Positions 1-9,700 of a stretch of DNA of 64,000 bases are shown one piece after another. A model generated the notes under the pieces. That model was not told where the DNA came from, did not search any database, and saw only the letters and a list, made by a program, of their open reading frames with translations. The stretch comes from Flavobacterium psychrophilum (GTDB taxonomy: Bacteria > Bacteroidota > Bacteroidia > Flavobacteriales > Flavobacteriaceae), in contig CAMCVA010000005.1 in the NCBI GenBank assembly GCA_945879625.1, positions 96,038-160,037 on the forward strand, in the 5' to 3' direction. Position numbers and translations under genes: made by a program. Each line of letters begins with the position of its first letter. The first letter of the stretch is position 1.

Positions 1-1051
1 AGATTTTTTTCACAGCACCGTCGGCTTGCAAATACGAGCGCGATACGTTTAATGGAATGTCTGGCGAATCAATTACCCCTTTGAGCATGGTTAAAAATTC
101 GGGTACAATTCCCTCCACATTATCCGTCACATACACCTGATTTTGGTACAATTGAATCTTGTCCTTTTGCATTTGCATGTCGGATCCCAATTTGGGGAAA
201 TATAAAATCCCAGTCAAATTAAACGGATAATCTACATTTAAATGAATATGAAATAAAGGCTCCTCAAACTGCATCGGATACAATTCGTGGTAGAATTCTT
301 TGTAGTCTTCGTCAGCTAGTTCAGTTGGTTGTTTGGTCCACGCCGGATTGGGATTGTTGATGATGTTGTCTACCTCAATGGTCTCGGCTTTGTAGTCTTC
401 GGGCGCATCTTCTGGTTTAGGAAGCGTCTCGGTTTTGGTGCCAAATTTGATGGGAATAGGCATAAACTTGTTGTATTTATTCAACAAGGTTTTGATGCGA
501 CTTTCTTCCAAAAATTCTACTGAATCTTCGGCGATGTGCAAAATAATTTCGGTGCCACGGCTGGTTTTGTCATGGGCTTCCAAGGTAAACTCAGGGCTGC
601 CGTCGCACGTCCAGTGGGCTGCCGGCTCGTCTTTGAACGATTTGGTGATGATTTCCACTTTCTCGGCCACCATAAATGCCGAGTAAAAACCCAATCCAAA
701 ATGCCCAATAATACCAGAGTCTTTGGCCGAATCTTTGTATTTATCCAAGAATTCTTCGGCACCAGAAAAGGCGACTTGGTTGATGTATTTCTCCACTTCA
801 TCGGCTGTCATTCCTAATCCTTGATCGGAGATGTGCAATTTTTTGCCTTCTTTGTCAATTTTGATTTCAATTTGCGGTTGGCCATATTCTACATTGGTTT
901 CGCCAATACTGCAAAGGTGTTTCATTTTTAGAGTCGCATCTGTTCCGTTTGAAACCAACTCCCGCAAGAAAATTTCGTGGTCGCTATATAAAAATTTCTT
1001 GATTAATGGAAAGATGTTCTCTACTGATACATTAATTTTTCCGGTACTCAT
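1..1051 (-). CDS. htpG: Molecular chaperone HtpG (Hsp90 family), C-terminus cut by window edge
   Basis: ATP-dependent cytosolic chaperone of the Hsp90 family. About 350 N-terminal residues are visible, reading MSTGKINVSVENIF from the ATG at 1051. The GHKL ATPase signatures are present: the E-loop LRELVSNGTDA (an unusual G where most family members have A/C-S-D), the DQGLGM motif and IGHFGLGFYSAFMV. The middle domain follows. Bacterial HtpG is usually 610-630 residues, so roughly 270 residues lie to the left of the window. It is transcribed alone on the minus strand, divergent from the TetR-like gene. A promoter-like stretch upstream shares a motif with the one before grpE. Identification is firm; the remaining length is not visible. 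Confidence 0.97.
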   Translation of the reverse strand, partial: MSTGKINVSVENIFPLIKKFLYSDHEIFLRELVSNGTDATLKMKHLCSIGETNVEYGQPQIEIKIDKEGKKLHISDQGLGMTADEVEKYINQVAFSGAEEFLDKYKDSAKDSGIIGHFGLGFYSAFMVAEKVEIITKSFKDEPAAHWTCDGSPEFTLEAHDKTSRGTEIILHIAEDSVEFLEESRIKTLLNKYNKFMPIPIKFGTKTETLPKPEDAPEDYKAETIEVDNIINNPNPAWTKQPTELADEDYKEFYHELYPMQFEEPLFHIHLNVDYPFNLTGILYFPKLGSDMQMQKDKIQLYQNQVYVTDNVEGIVPEFLTMLKGVIDSPDIPLNVSRSYLQADGAVKKI

Positions 1052-1089
1052 AGTGCTATAAATTTTAGTGTTTGTCTTTTGCTTGACAA

Positions 1090-1124
1090 ATAAAGTACCA
1101 ATTTTAAAAAGGTGACAAATTGTC
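1090..1124 (-). promoter_or_regulatory. Putative htpG promoter with palindromic GACAA-A-TTGTC
   Basis: Read on the minus strand, a TTTG (forward CAAA 1116-1119) is followed after 18 bases by TACTTTAT (1097-1090), a 6/8 match to the flavobacterial -7 box TAnnTTTG. The -33 region is inside an 11-bp palindrome at 1114-1124. The core GACAATTTG is found in the same orientation and place before grpE. This is inferred from spacing and similarity only. Confidence 0.45.
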
Positions 1125-1252
1125 GCATTCTCAGTTGAAAACCCAATTAAGTGTGCTGGTTTTTGCTGCAAAGAATTAACAAATATTTTGTTTAATAAAT
1201 TATGTAAATAGTTAAACAATAATTAGTTTTACACCCAAAAAAAAACACAAAA

Positions 1253-1921
1253 ATGGCCACAACCAAAAAAGCAAAAGCTACCACAGCACCTGATGATATG
1301 CAGTTGATCAGCTTGTACATGCAAGCAGTTTTAGAACACAATCAAACCCCCAAAAATGTATTTTCGTTTTGCAAACAGCAGCAGTTGGAGGAAACGGCGT
1401 TTTATGCGCACTTCAATTCATTAGACGCCTTACGCAAAGCGATCTGGGTGAAATTTTTTGAAAATGCAGTGGCTACCGTAGAAAAAGAAACTGCCTTTGC
1501 AGGCTATTCCGACAAGAATAAATTACTCACGTTATTCTTCACTTTGTTTGAAATCCTTACACTCAACCGCAGTTATGTTTGCTTTGCCTTGGTAGAAAAC
1601 AAAGAAGGATTAAAAAACCTAAAAAGCCTATCTGATTTTAGACAGCACTTTAAAAAATACCTTTCGGAAGTGGTTATTTCTACCGCCGCCCAACCCATCG
1701 AAAAACTGTCCAATGTTACCCAAACAATCTATGCCGAAGGCGCCTGGATACAGTTTCTATTTTTACTCAAATTTTGGTTGGACGATACCTCAAAAGGATT
1801 TGAAAAAACCGACATATTAATCGAAAAATCAGTGAATACAGTTGTTGATTTGGCTGATACCAAGCCGTTGGAAAGTTTGTTTGATTTGGGCAAATTTCTT
1901 TGGAAAGAAAAAATGCAATAA
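1253..1921 (+). CDS. TetR-like transcriptional regulator paired with ABC1 kinase
   Basis: A 222-residue protein. An N-terminal helix-turn-helix of TetR type is suggested by residues about 35-70 (PKNVFSFCKQQQLEETAFYAHF then SLDALRKAI), which matches the pattern of short recognition helix, FY-x-x-F and a following amphipathic helix. The rest is all-helical, as expected for a TetR ligand-binding/dimer domain. The stop is 3 bases before the next ATG, so it is almost certainly co-transcribed with the ABC1-family kinase. I recall the same pair in other flavobacteria. The ligand is unknown. The HTH is weaker than in classical TetR, so it may be a regulator-like partner protein instead. Confidence 0.7.
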   Translation: MATTKKAKATTAPDDMQLISLYMQAVLEHNQTPKNVFSFCKQQQLEETAFYAHFNSLDALRKAIWVKFFENAVATVEKETAFAGYSDKNKLLTLFFTLFEILTLNRSYVCFALVENKEGLKNLKSLSDFRQHFKKYLSEVVISTAAQPIEKLSNVTQTIYAEGAWIQFLFLLKFWLDDTSKGFEKTDILIEKSVNTVVDLADTKPLESLFDLGKFLWKEKMQ

Positions 1922-1924
1922 CCC

Positions 1925-3238
1925 ATGAAAACACTCGATAAAATTCCGACTTCAAAAATAGAACGAGCCGGACAATTGGTGAAAACTGGGTTTAAAGTGG
2001 GGGGAAATTACATGGCCTATTACGGAGAAAAAATAGTCAATCCCTCGCTCAATCGCGATAAATTAAACGAAAACAACGCTGAGGATATCTATGACGGACT
2101 AAAAAACCTGAAAGGCAGCGCTCTCAAAGTGGCGCAGATGTTGAGCATGGACAAAAGCATCATGCCCCAAGCCTACGTCGATAAATTTTCGTTGTCGCAG
2201 TTTTCGGTTCCGCCTTTATCAGCGCCTTTGGTGCGTAAAACCTTTAAAAAATACTTGGGCAAATTCCCCGAAGAAATCTACGACACCTTCACACCCGATG
2301 CGTTACATGCCGCTAGTATTGGTCAGGTGCACCAAGCCACCAAAGGGTCAACCGTTTTTGCAGTAAAAATTCAATACCCAGGCGTGGCCAAAAGCATCAG
2401 CTCCGATTTGGCGATGGTAAAGCCCATTGCCTTGCGCATGTTTAACATTAAGGGAAAAGATTCAGACAAGTATTTTCAGGAAGTAGAAAATAAACTGCTA
2501 GAAGAAACCGATTATACCTTAGAGTTAAAACAAAGTTTAGCCATTTCTGAATACTGCATTCAGCTCGAAAATTTGCGTTTCCCCAAGTATTACCCCAGCT
2601 ATTCCTCGGCTCAAATTTTAACTATGGAATGGATTGATGGTTTGCATCTTACTGAATTTGTAGCGCAAAATAAATCTCGAGCAACTGCCGATAAAATAGG
2701 GCAGGCCTTGTGGGATTTTTACATGTTTCAAATTCATTATCTGAAACAAGTACACGCCGATCCGCATCCGGGTAATTTTCTTGTCGATCAAGATGAAAAC
2801 CTCATCGCCATTGACTTTGGTTGTATCAAACAAATTCCCGAATCCTTTTATGTGCCTTATTTTGAACTGGCCAAACCCGAAGTAATTTCAAACCCGAGCC
2901 TGTTTACAGAAAAATTGTACGAACTTGAGATTTTGCGACTGGACGACAGCCCCGCAGAGATTACCTATTTTACGGCTCTTTTTTACGAGTTGCTTTGCCT
3001 ATTCACCAAGCCGTTTCACGCAGATACCTTTGATTTTTCGGACGACGATTTCTTCGGAAAAATCGCCAAAATGGGGGAGGAGTTTGCCAAAGACCCGCAG
3101 CTACGCAAGATGAATGGCAATCGCGGTTCAAAGCACTTTTTATACATCAACCGTACTTTTTTTGGCTTGTATAATTTACTCCACGACCTGCGTGCGCGAA
3201 TCGATACCAGGACTTTTGAAAAATACAAGCCCAGCTAA
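1925..3238 (+). CDS. ABC1/AarF/UbiB-family atypical kinase
   Basis: A 437-residue protein of the UbiB/COQ8 atypical kinase family, whose members act in isoprenoid lipid and quinone biology. The visible motifs in order are: KxGQ-like motif at residues 68-71 reading KVAQ (A in place of the usual G); the A-rich nucleotide loop HAASIGQVH at about 125-133; the lysine of FAVKIQ; the catalytic loop HADPHPGNF; and the metal-binding IDFG. There is no evident C-terminal membrane segment. It lies 3 bases after a TetR-like gene. Kinase-fold assignment is firm; substrate and pathway are unknown, and nothing nearby makes menaquinone. Confidence 0.88.
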   Translation: MKTLDKIPTSKIERAGQLVKTGFKVGGNYMAYYGEKIVNPSLNRDKLNENNAEDIYDGLKNLKGSALKVAQMLSMDKSIMPQAYVDKFSLSQFSVPPLSAPLVRKTFKKYLGKFPEEIYDTFTPDALHAASIGQVHQATKGSTVFAVKIQYPGVAKSISSDLAMVKPIALRMFNIKGKDSDKYFQEVENKLLEETDYTLELKQSLAISEYCIQLENLRFPKYYPSYSSAQILTMEWIDGLHLTEFVAQNKSRATADKIGQALWDFYMFQIHYLKQVHADPHPGNFLVDQDENLIAIDFGCIKQIPESFYVPYFELAKPEVISNPSLFTEKLYELEILRLDDSPAEITYFTALFYELLCLFTKPFHADTFDFSDDDFFGKIAKMGEEFAKDPQLRKMNGNRGSKHFLYINRTFFGLYNLLHDLRARIDTRTFEKYKPS

Positions 3239-3304
3239 GTCTTTGTATTCTTATGTTTAATGGATATAAACGAATGGTTCGGGCGTTGGTTTTAGTAAAG
3301 TTTG

Positions 3305-3312
3305 TAAGTTTG
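3305..3312 (+). promoter_or_regulatory. -7 element TAAGTTTG before ABC ATPase gene
   Basis: TAAGTTTG fits TAnnTTTG exactly and ends 17 bases before the ATG at 3330. A TTGG about 16 bases further upstream may serve as the -33 element. A separate promoter here would detach the ABC gene from the ABC1-kinase gene. Confidence 0.5.
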
Positions 3313-3329
3313 TTTTTCAGAATCCACCG

Positions 3330-4280
3330 ATGCTACACGTACACCAGTTGTTTTTTTCTTATCTGCAAAAACCTACTCTGCAACAGCTTTCTTTTTCTGT
3401 AGAAAAAGGACAAAACCTGGCTGTAATTGGTGAAAGCGGTTGTGGAAAAAGCACCTTGCTCAAACTTATTTATGGTCTTCATGATTTGGATTCTGGACAA
3501 ATTTTTTGGCAGAATCAAGAAGTATTGGGTCCAAAGTTTCACCTGATACTGGGCATGTCCTACATGAAGTTTTTGGCCCAAGATTTCGATCTGATGCCGT
3601 TTACCACCGTTGCCGAAAATGTGGGTGCTTTTTTGTCGAATGCACACAAAGCAAAAAAAAATGACCGAATTGCTACTTTACTTGAAACAGTCGAAATGAC
3701 AGAGTTTGCCCACGAAAAAGTAAAGAATTTAAGCGGTGGTCAGATGCAACGCGTGGCCTTAGCCAAAGTCTTGGCCTTGGAACCAGAACTATTGTTGCTT
3801 GACGAACCATTTAGCCACATTGATAATTTTAGAAAAAATAGTTTGCGCCGCAAGTTATTTGCCTACCTCAAAACCCAAGGCATAAGCTGTGTGTTTGCCA
3901 CCCATGATGTGCAGGATATTTTGGGTTTTGCAGATGCTGCTTTGGTGCTCAAAGACGGCCAACAAATTGCCCATGCCAGCGCGCAGGATTTGTACAATCA
4001 GCCACCCAATTTTTATACCGCTTCTTTATTTGGAGATGTGAATGCCATACCTTGTAATTGGTTTGAAAAATCAGCTAATACGGATTTGCGTTTAATTTAT
4101 CCACATCAACTCTATGTTGATCCAGCTGGACCACTGGCTGTTGAGGTGGTGAATACTTTTTTTCAGGGCACCCATTTCTTGATTGAAAGTCGATGTGGAG
4201 ATTTAGCTATTTTCTTTACACATCCCGAAGTATTGGCTAATGGACTTCAACTTAATTTGGCTTTGTGCAATGGAGCATAA
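3330..4280 (+). CDS. Orphan ABC transporter ATP-binding protein (PotA/FbpC-like)
   Basis: A 316-residue ABC ATPase. Walker A GESGCGKST is at about residues 34-42, the Q-loop is in FLAQDF, the signature is LSGGQMQRVALA, Walker B is LLLLDEPFSHID and the switch histidine is in ATHDVQD. About 75 residues after the nucleotide-binding domain resemble the small TOBE-like tail of polyamine, iron or sulfate import ATPases. No permease or binding-protein gene is adjacent: the neighbours are an ABC1-family kinase and a secreted T9SS protein. The transported substrate cannot be told; it may pair with a distant permease. Confidence 0.85.
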   Translation: MLHVHQLFFSYLQKPTLQQLSFSVEKGQNLAVIGESGCGKSTLLKLIYGLHDLDSGQIFWQNQEVLGPKFHLILGMSYMKFLAQDFDLMPFTTVAENVGAFLSNAHKAKKNDRIATLLETVEMTEFAHEKVKNLSGGQMQRVALAKVLALEPELLLLDEPFSHIDNFRKNSLRRKLFAYLKTQGISCVFATHDVQDILGFADAALVLKDGQQIAHASAQDLYNQPPNFYTASLFGDVNAIPCNWFEKSANTDLRLIYPHQLYVDPAGPLAVEVVNTFFQGTHFLIESRCGDLAIFFTHPEVLANGLQLNLALCNGA

Positions 4281-4328
4281 TCTGTACATTTAACCTTTAA
4301 AATAAAGTAGAACATATATTTCCTCAAT

Positions 4329-5603
4329 ATGAAAAAGATAATCAGTTTACTTGTTGTTTTTCAAAGTTTTACCGCTTTGGCTCAGTTGCAATGGGCACCG
4401 CTCAACACTATTGGAGATAACATCAACAACCAGCGTTTTGACGATGTGTTTTTTTTGAACGAAAACTTGGGTTGGGCTGCTAATGGTTATTATGCAGCGA
4501 TATACAAAACCACCGATGGTGGACAAACCTGGGTTACTCAATTGGCCGAATCTACACCGCAGCTTCCACTAAATACATATTTTAGAAATGTAGAATTTCT
4601 GAATGAAAACATTGGCTTTGTGGGCACCTTGAGTGGAATCTTCTTAAAAACTACCGACGGCGGAACCACTTGGAATCCGGTTACGATAACGCCCAATCCA
4701 TCCGCAATTTGTGGCTTGGATGCCGTGGGAACCTCAACAGTATATGGTTGTGGTGCTTATTTTTCTCCCGCATTTATCATTAAATCTACCAACAGTGGAG
4801 AAACTTGGCAATATATAGACATGTCTGCCCATGCAACGGCTTTAGTAGAAGTTTTATTTACAGACGAAAACAACGGCTTGGCTTCGGGCATGAATGAAAT
4901 TGGGGGAGTCGTCTTGCAAACTACTGATGGAGGACAAACTTGGACCACCTTGTACACCACCCCAATTGAAGGAGAATACGTATGGAAGTTGCAGCGTTTG
5001 GCTAGCAATCCGTCTGTGATTTTTGGATCGGTTGAGTCAATTTTCCCCAACACAGGCCAATTAATCAAATCAACCGATAACGGACTCACTTGGAGCAGTA
5101 AACCGGTGCCCGACACCGATATTCAAGCCGTTGGATTCATGACCGAACTGCACGGGTGGATGGGCGGCCACAGTTCGCCGATACTCGAAACTTTTGACGG
5201 AGGAGATACCTGGATAGAAAATACGGTAGGGAGTAACTTGAATCGAATTGTAATCTTGAGTGATCAGTTGGCTTATGCTTCTGGATCAACTATTTATAAA
5301 TTTAGCGAACAAGGCTTAGGTTCAGGCACTTTTATAGAGTCCCCACGCGAAAACCTAAAGGCCACCATTTTTTCTAATCCAATTCAAGATAAACTCACGA
5401 TTGAAATTGAATTTCCCGAAGCCGATCACCTGCGTTTGGAATTGTATGATGCCAGTGGTCGCCGGATTAAACTGTTGATTAAAGCCGACATTGCGGAAAA
5501 ATCGACGCAAAAATACCAATTTGACTTTCCCTATGCGTCCGGTATATATTATGTGAATTTGCACACCAATACCGGGAGACAAACGATGAAAGTTGTCAAA
5601 TAA
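4329..5603 (+). CDS. Secreted YCF48/BNR-like beta-propeller protein with T9SS type-A sorting domain
   Basis: A 424-residue exported protein. An N-terminal signal peptide (MKKIISLLVVFQSFTALAQ) is followed by repeated propeller motifs of the type KTTDGGQTW, seen about six times (TTDGGQTW, TTDGGTTW, STNSGETW, TTDGGQTW, STDNGLTW, TFDGGDTW), as in YCF48/sialidase-type Asp-box repeats. The last ~75 residues have the T9SS type-A layout (SNPIQDKLTIEI, LYDASGRRI, GIYYVNLHTNTG, KVVK end). It should cross the outer membrane by type IX secretion and be released or anchored at the surface. The actual ligand is unknown; the propeller may be structural and not enzymatic. Confidence 0.88.
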   Translation: MKKIISLLVVFQSFTALAQLQWAPLNTIGDNINNQRFDDVFFLNENLGWAANGYYAAIYKTTDGGQTWVTQLAESTPQLPLNTYFRNVEFLNENIGFVGTLSGIFLKTTDGGTTWNPVTITPNPSAICGLDAVGTSTVYGCGAYFSPAFIIKSTNSGETWQYIDMSAHATALVEVLFTDENNGLASGMNEIGGVVLQTTDGGQTWTTLYTTPIEGEYVWKLQRLASNPSVIFGSVESIFPNTGQLIKSTDNGLTWSSKPVPDTDIQAVGFMTELHGWMGGHSSPILETFDGGDTWIENTVGSNLNRIVILSDQLAYASGSTIYKFSEQGLGSGTFIESPRENLKATIFSNPIQDKLTIEIEFPEADHLRLELYDASGRRIKLLIKADIAEKSTQKYQFDFPYASGIYYVNLHTNTGRQTMKVVK

Positions 5604-5604
5604 T

Positions 5605-5639
5605 TTTGCAATAGGGAAACCATTTATTGCGTAAGTTTG
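5605..5639 (+). promoter_or_regulatory. Promoter before FabH-type synthase
   Basis: TTTG at 5605-5608 and TAAGTTTG at 5632-5639 match the flavobacterial -33/-7 pair with a 23-base spacer, at the long end of the allowed range. The predicted start site is about 20 bases before the ATG at 5665. Confidence 0.55.
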
Positions 5640-5664
5640 AAAGGCAATTTTAAATCTACTTTGT

Positions 5665-6675
5665 ATGTATCGTTCAGTATTTTCGGGTTTGGGCTTCTAT
5701 GTTCCATCCCAAGTGGTCACCAATGATGACTTAGCCAAGGTGCTCACAACCTCGGATGCCTGGATCCAAGAGCGCACCGGAATCCAAGAGCGCCGTCATA
5801 TTATAAAAGGCGAAGACACCACCACCAGCATGGGCGTGAAAGCAGCCAAGCAAGCCATTGAACGCGCAAAACTCACTGCTGAAGACATCGATTTTATAAT
5901 TTTTGCTACGTTGAGTCCTGATTATTATTTTCCAGGACCAGGTGTATTGGTGCAACGCGATTTGGGCATGCGCACAGTAGGCGCGCTTGATATTCGCAAC
6001 CAATGTTCGGGCTTTGTCTATGCGGTTTCTATTGCCGATCAGTACATTAAAACGGGCATGTACAAACACATTTTGGTGATTGGTTCTGAAGTGCACTCGG
6101 GCGGACTAGACATGACCGACAGGGGCAGAAATGTGTCCGTGATTTTTGGTGATGGGGCAGGAGCGGCTGTGATTAGTAGAGCTGAGGAAGGTTCTACAAC
6201 TGGTATTTTATCCACCCATTTGCATGCCGAGGGAATTCACGCCGAAGAATTGTGTCTCAAGGCACCCGGTATGGGTGGTCGCTGGGTATCTGATATTGTA
6301 GCCGATAATAACCCCAATGACGAAAGTTATTTGCCCTACATGAATGGCCAATATGTGTTTAAAAATGCCGTGGTTCGTTTTGCCGAGGTAATCCAAGAGG
6401 GACTTCAAGCCAATAACCTAGAAGTTTCAGACATTGATATGCTCATTCCGCACCAAGCCAATTTGCGTATTTCGCAGTTTATCCAACAAAAATTCAAACT
6501 CGCCGACGAGCAGGTATTCAATAACATTCAAAAATACGGAAATACTACGGCGGCCTCTATTCCTATTGCACTCACCGAGGCCTGGGAACAAGGTAAAATC
6601 AAATCGGGTGATTTGGTAGTATTGGCTGCATTTGGTAGCGGCTTTACCTGGGGCAGTGTAGTGATTCGTTGGTAA
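5665..6675 (+). CDS. 3-oxoacyl-ACP synthase III family protein (FabH-like)
   Basis: A 336-residue thiolase-fold enzyme that would condense an acyl-CoA or acyl-ACP starter with malonyl-ACP. The catalytic cysteine is in DIRNQCSGFVYA, the histidine in IPHQANLRI and the asparagine in YGNTTAASIP, so the Cys-His-Asn triad is complete. The glycine-rich C-terminus AAFGSGFTWGSVVIRW is typical. Between the halves is a family insert (about residues 190-230, LKAPGMGGRW onwards) that separates this subgroup from E. coli FabH. Flavobacteria usually carry more than one FabH-like gene, so I leave the symbol open. It has its own promoter and ends in a hairpin. Confidence 0.9.
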   Translation: MYRSVFSGLGFYVPSQVVTNDDLAKVLTTSDAWIQERTGIQERRHIIKGEDTTTSMGVKAAKQAIERAKLTAEDIDFIIFATLSPDYYFPGPGVLVQRDLGMRTVGALDIRNQCSGFVYAVSIADQYIKTGMYKHILVIGSEVHSGGLDMTDRGRNVSVIFGDGAGAAVISRAEEGSTTGILSTHLHAEGIHAEELCLKAPGMGGRWVSDIVADNNPNDESYLPYMNGQYVFKNAVVRFAEVIQEGLQANNLEVSDIDMLIPHQANLRISQFIQQKFKLADEQVFNNIQKYGNTTAASIPIALTEAWEQGKIKSGDLVVLAAFGSGFTWGSVVIRW

Positions 6676-6685
6676 GCATATAAAA

Positions 6686-6718
6686 GCATAAAAACCGGGT
6701 CTCCACCCGGTTCTATGC
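6686..6718. terminator. Strong hairpin between convergent genes
   Basis: Arms AACCGGGT and ACCCGGTT around a CTCC loop, extended by GCATA/TATGC outer arms. It lies between the stops of the FabH-like gene (+) and the large surface-protein gene (-). A clear U-tract is missing on either strand, so it may protect 3' ends as much as terminate. Confidence 0.55.
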
Positions 6719-6780
6719 CAATTAATTAAAATTGCTTGTCAAAAAAAAACTACTCAATTGTCAAAAAAAGTAACTACTAT

Positions 6781-9700
6781 TTATCGTTTTAAGCTAAAGT
6801 GCGCTTTGAATATTTTGTTAATACCATCTTCGGTATAGGTGATGGTGAACCAATAATCATCTGAAGGCAAATTTTCTCCACCAAAGCTTCCGTCCCATCC
6901 TGTTCCACTTGGGGTAATGTCTTTCAACAATCTTCCGTAGCGATCAAAGATGTGAATCAAAGCAGTAGATTGGGCTTGCAAATCGATGATGTTCCAAGTA
7001 TCGTTAAATCCGTCGCCATTTGGCGTAAAGAATTTAGGATAATTTACCAACAACGCTTCTGAATAGGTTTGTCCACAGCCGTTTTTGTCACGCACAGTGA
7101 TGATGTGAGTACCAGACGATACGTTATCAAATACATTGCTATCTTGAAACGCGCCATTGTCTAATTGGTATTCGTAATCGCCACCCACGCCTACAGCTGT
7201 TACTGTAATTACTTGGTTGCTGTCAAATGCATCGCTCACTTCGTAGCTAATAACCGCTGGCATAGAAGGCAATACGCTGATTACTTTGGGTTGAGAATAA
7301 CATCCAGTAAGGGTGCTTTTTACTACTAAAGTATACTCACCAGGCGTTTCAACTACATAATTTCCTTGAGTTCCTACTACGTCACCGGCTTCGTTGTACC
7401 ACTCAAATGTATGAGTAGCAGGATTCAATCCAGAAGTGATGGTATAGGCACTTAATAAGGTATTGGTGTTGCTGTCGTAACATACGGTACCATTGGTAGC
7501 GAATGATTCGGGCGCTTTGTTTACGGTAATGTTAATCGCTTTGATGTCGTAACAAGTCGTGGTCAAGTTGTTGATCACTTTTACATATACGGTATGCAAA
7601 TCGGTTGAGGTGATTGCGTTGATTCCAGCAGCAGCGTCGTTGGCTGAAGCATAGTATGTAACCATAAATTCTTCGCCAATTTGTGAACCCAAAATACTGG
7701 CATTCATGGTAGTTAAATCAAACTGAGTATATCCGTCGTTGATCGCATCGGCATCACAAACCGTAGTTTGCGTAGTACTTACTGGGTAGGCCACTGGAGT
7801 ATCGATGATAGTTACCACAAATGAACTTTGATCGTAACAAGCCGAAGTCAAGTAGGGTGATTGAGCATAGATATATACAGTTTGAGTGTGCGATAAAGTA
7901 TGTCCAGGATACATTCTAATGCCTGATCCGTTAGGTCCAGTGTAGAAGTTTCCAACAGTCAAGGCAGGCAATACAAATGTTTCACAAGTAGTTACATTAG
8001 GTAATTCATCAACATTGAACACATATACGTGAAATTCTTTTTCGTCCGAACAGTTAGGCACCGAGTTGGTTTGAGCATACATATAAACTGTTTGTGAAGC
8101 TGTAATTGCATCTCCCGCTTGGTAAGCAGTTCCAGTTCCGTTTGGTTGTGAGAAGTAGTTTCCTACAGCCAAAGCAGGTAAGATATAGGCGTTACACACT
8201 TTTTCGTCGGCTTTTGGCGCAACTACTGGTGTAGGGTTTACAGTTACAACAAAGCTGTGCTCATCTGTACAGTTAATACGTGCACCCGATTCGATGTATA
8301 CATACAGAGTAGCAGAAGCGGTCAATACATCACCTGCTTGCAATTGGGTATTGCTTGGGTTATGTGGTCCGTTTGGTCCGGTATAGTAATTTCCGTTGGT
8401 TAAGGCAGGTAAGGTATACGAATCACAGTTGGTTACATTGGCAGGTGCATCGGCAGTGATTGAGAAAATCGTGATGGTAAAACTATTTTCAACAGTACAA
8501 AAAGGTGCAGTAGTTGTAGTAGCAAAGATGTAAATGGTTTGCGTTTGTGTAATTACTGTTCCAGCAGCCAATTGAGTACCAGTTCCGTTTGAACCAGTAT
8601 AGTAATTTCCGTTGGTTAATGGTGTCAAGGTGTAGTTGTTGCAAATGTCGATGTCAGAACGAGAGTCAATCAAGGGTTTTGGTGCAATAGTCACAGTAAA
8701 ACTGTCTTGGTTGTAACAAGTAGGTGACGAACGTTTAAAGATGTAAAGCGTTTTATTGCTTGTAATTATATCACCCGCATAATAACGAGTTCCTGTTCCG
8801 GCTACGCCTGAGTAATAGGCACCACTAGTCAAGGTAGGTAAGGTATAGCTTTCGCATACAGCTACGTCTTCCAACTGATCAATTACCGGTTGAGAAACAA
8901 TTACACTGAAGCTCAAGTTTTGAATGCAAGCCGCATTTCCAGCTGAAGGGATGTGAATATATACACGACGTGGAGTCGAGATTACAGTTCCAGCTGGCAA
9001 CTCAGTTCCTGTACCGTTTGGTCCAGTGTAGTACGATCCGATAGGTAAAGCAGGCAAGGTGTACGGGTTACATTGCAATACATTAGCAGGGGCAGTAAAT
9101 CCGATAAACACTTTAAATAATGTTTGAGACACACAGTTGTTTGGCGCACCTGTAGTAGCAAAAATGTAGATAGTTTGCGTTTGTGTGATAACTGTTCCAA
9201 CAGCTAATTGCGTTCCACCTCCGTTTACTTCGGTGTAGTAGTTTCCGCCAGTCAAGGCAGGTAACGTATAAGAAATACAATCAAATACATTGGGTAAAGT
9301 TGGTACTTCTGGTTTTGGAACGATTGTTACCGAAAAGTTGGTACTGATTTGACAAAATGGGGCAACCAACGATTGGTAAAACAAGTGAATGGTTTGTGAT
9401 GTAGTAAGCACCCCGCCAGCATTTAGTCGGGTACCACCACCCAATGTTTGGGTGTAGTAGTTTCCGTAGCTCAAGGTTGGCAAGGTGTAGTTTCCGCAAA
9501 AAGTGCCGCTAGCAGGAGTAATGGTATTGGGGTTAATTACCGTTACTTTAAAGCTGCTTCCTGCTCTACAGCCTTCAGGTCCATCAGGTTGGTTGTAAAT
9601 ATAAATGGTTTGTGTTTCTGTAATCACGGATCCAACGGCCAAAGGGGTTAATGAACCTGTGGTATCAGAAAAATAGCTTCCGTTAGTCAACACAGGTAAC

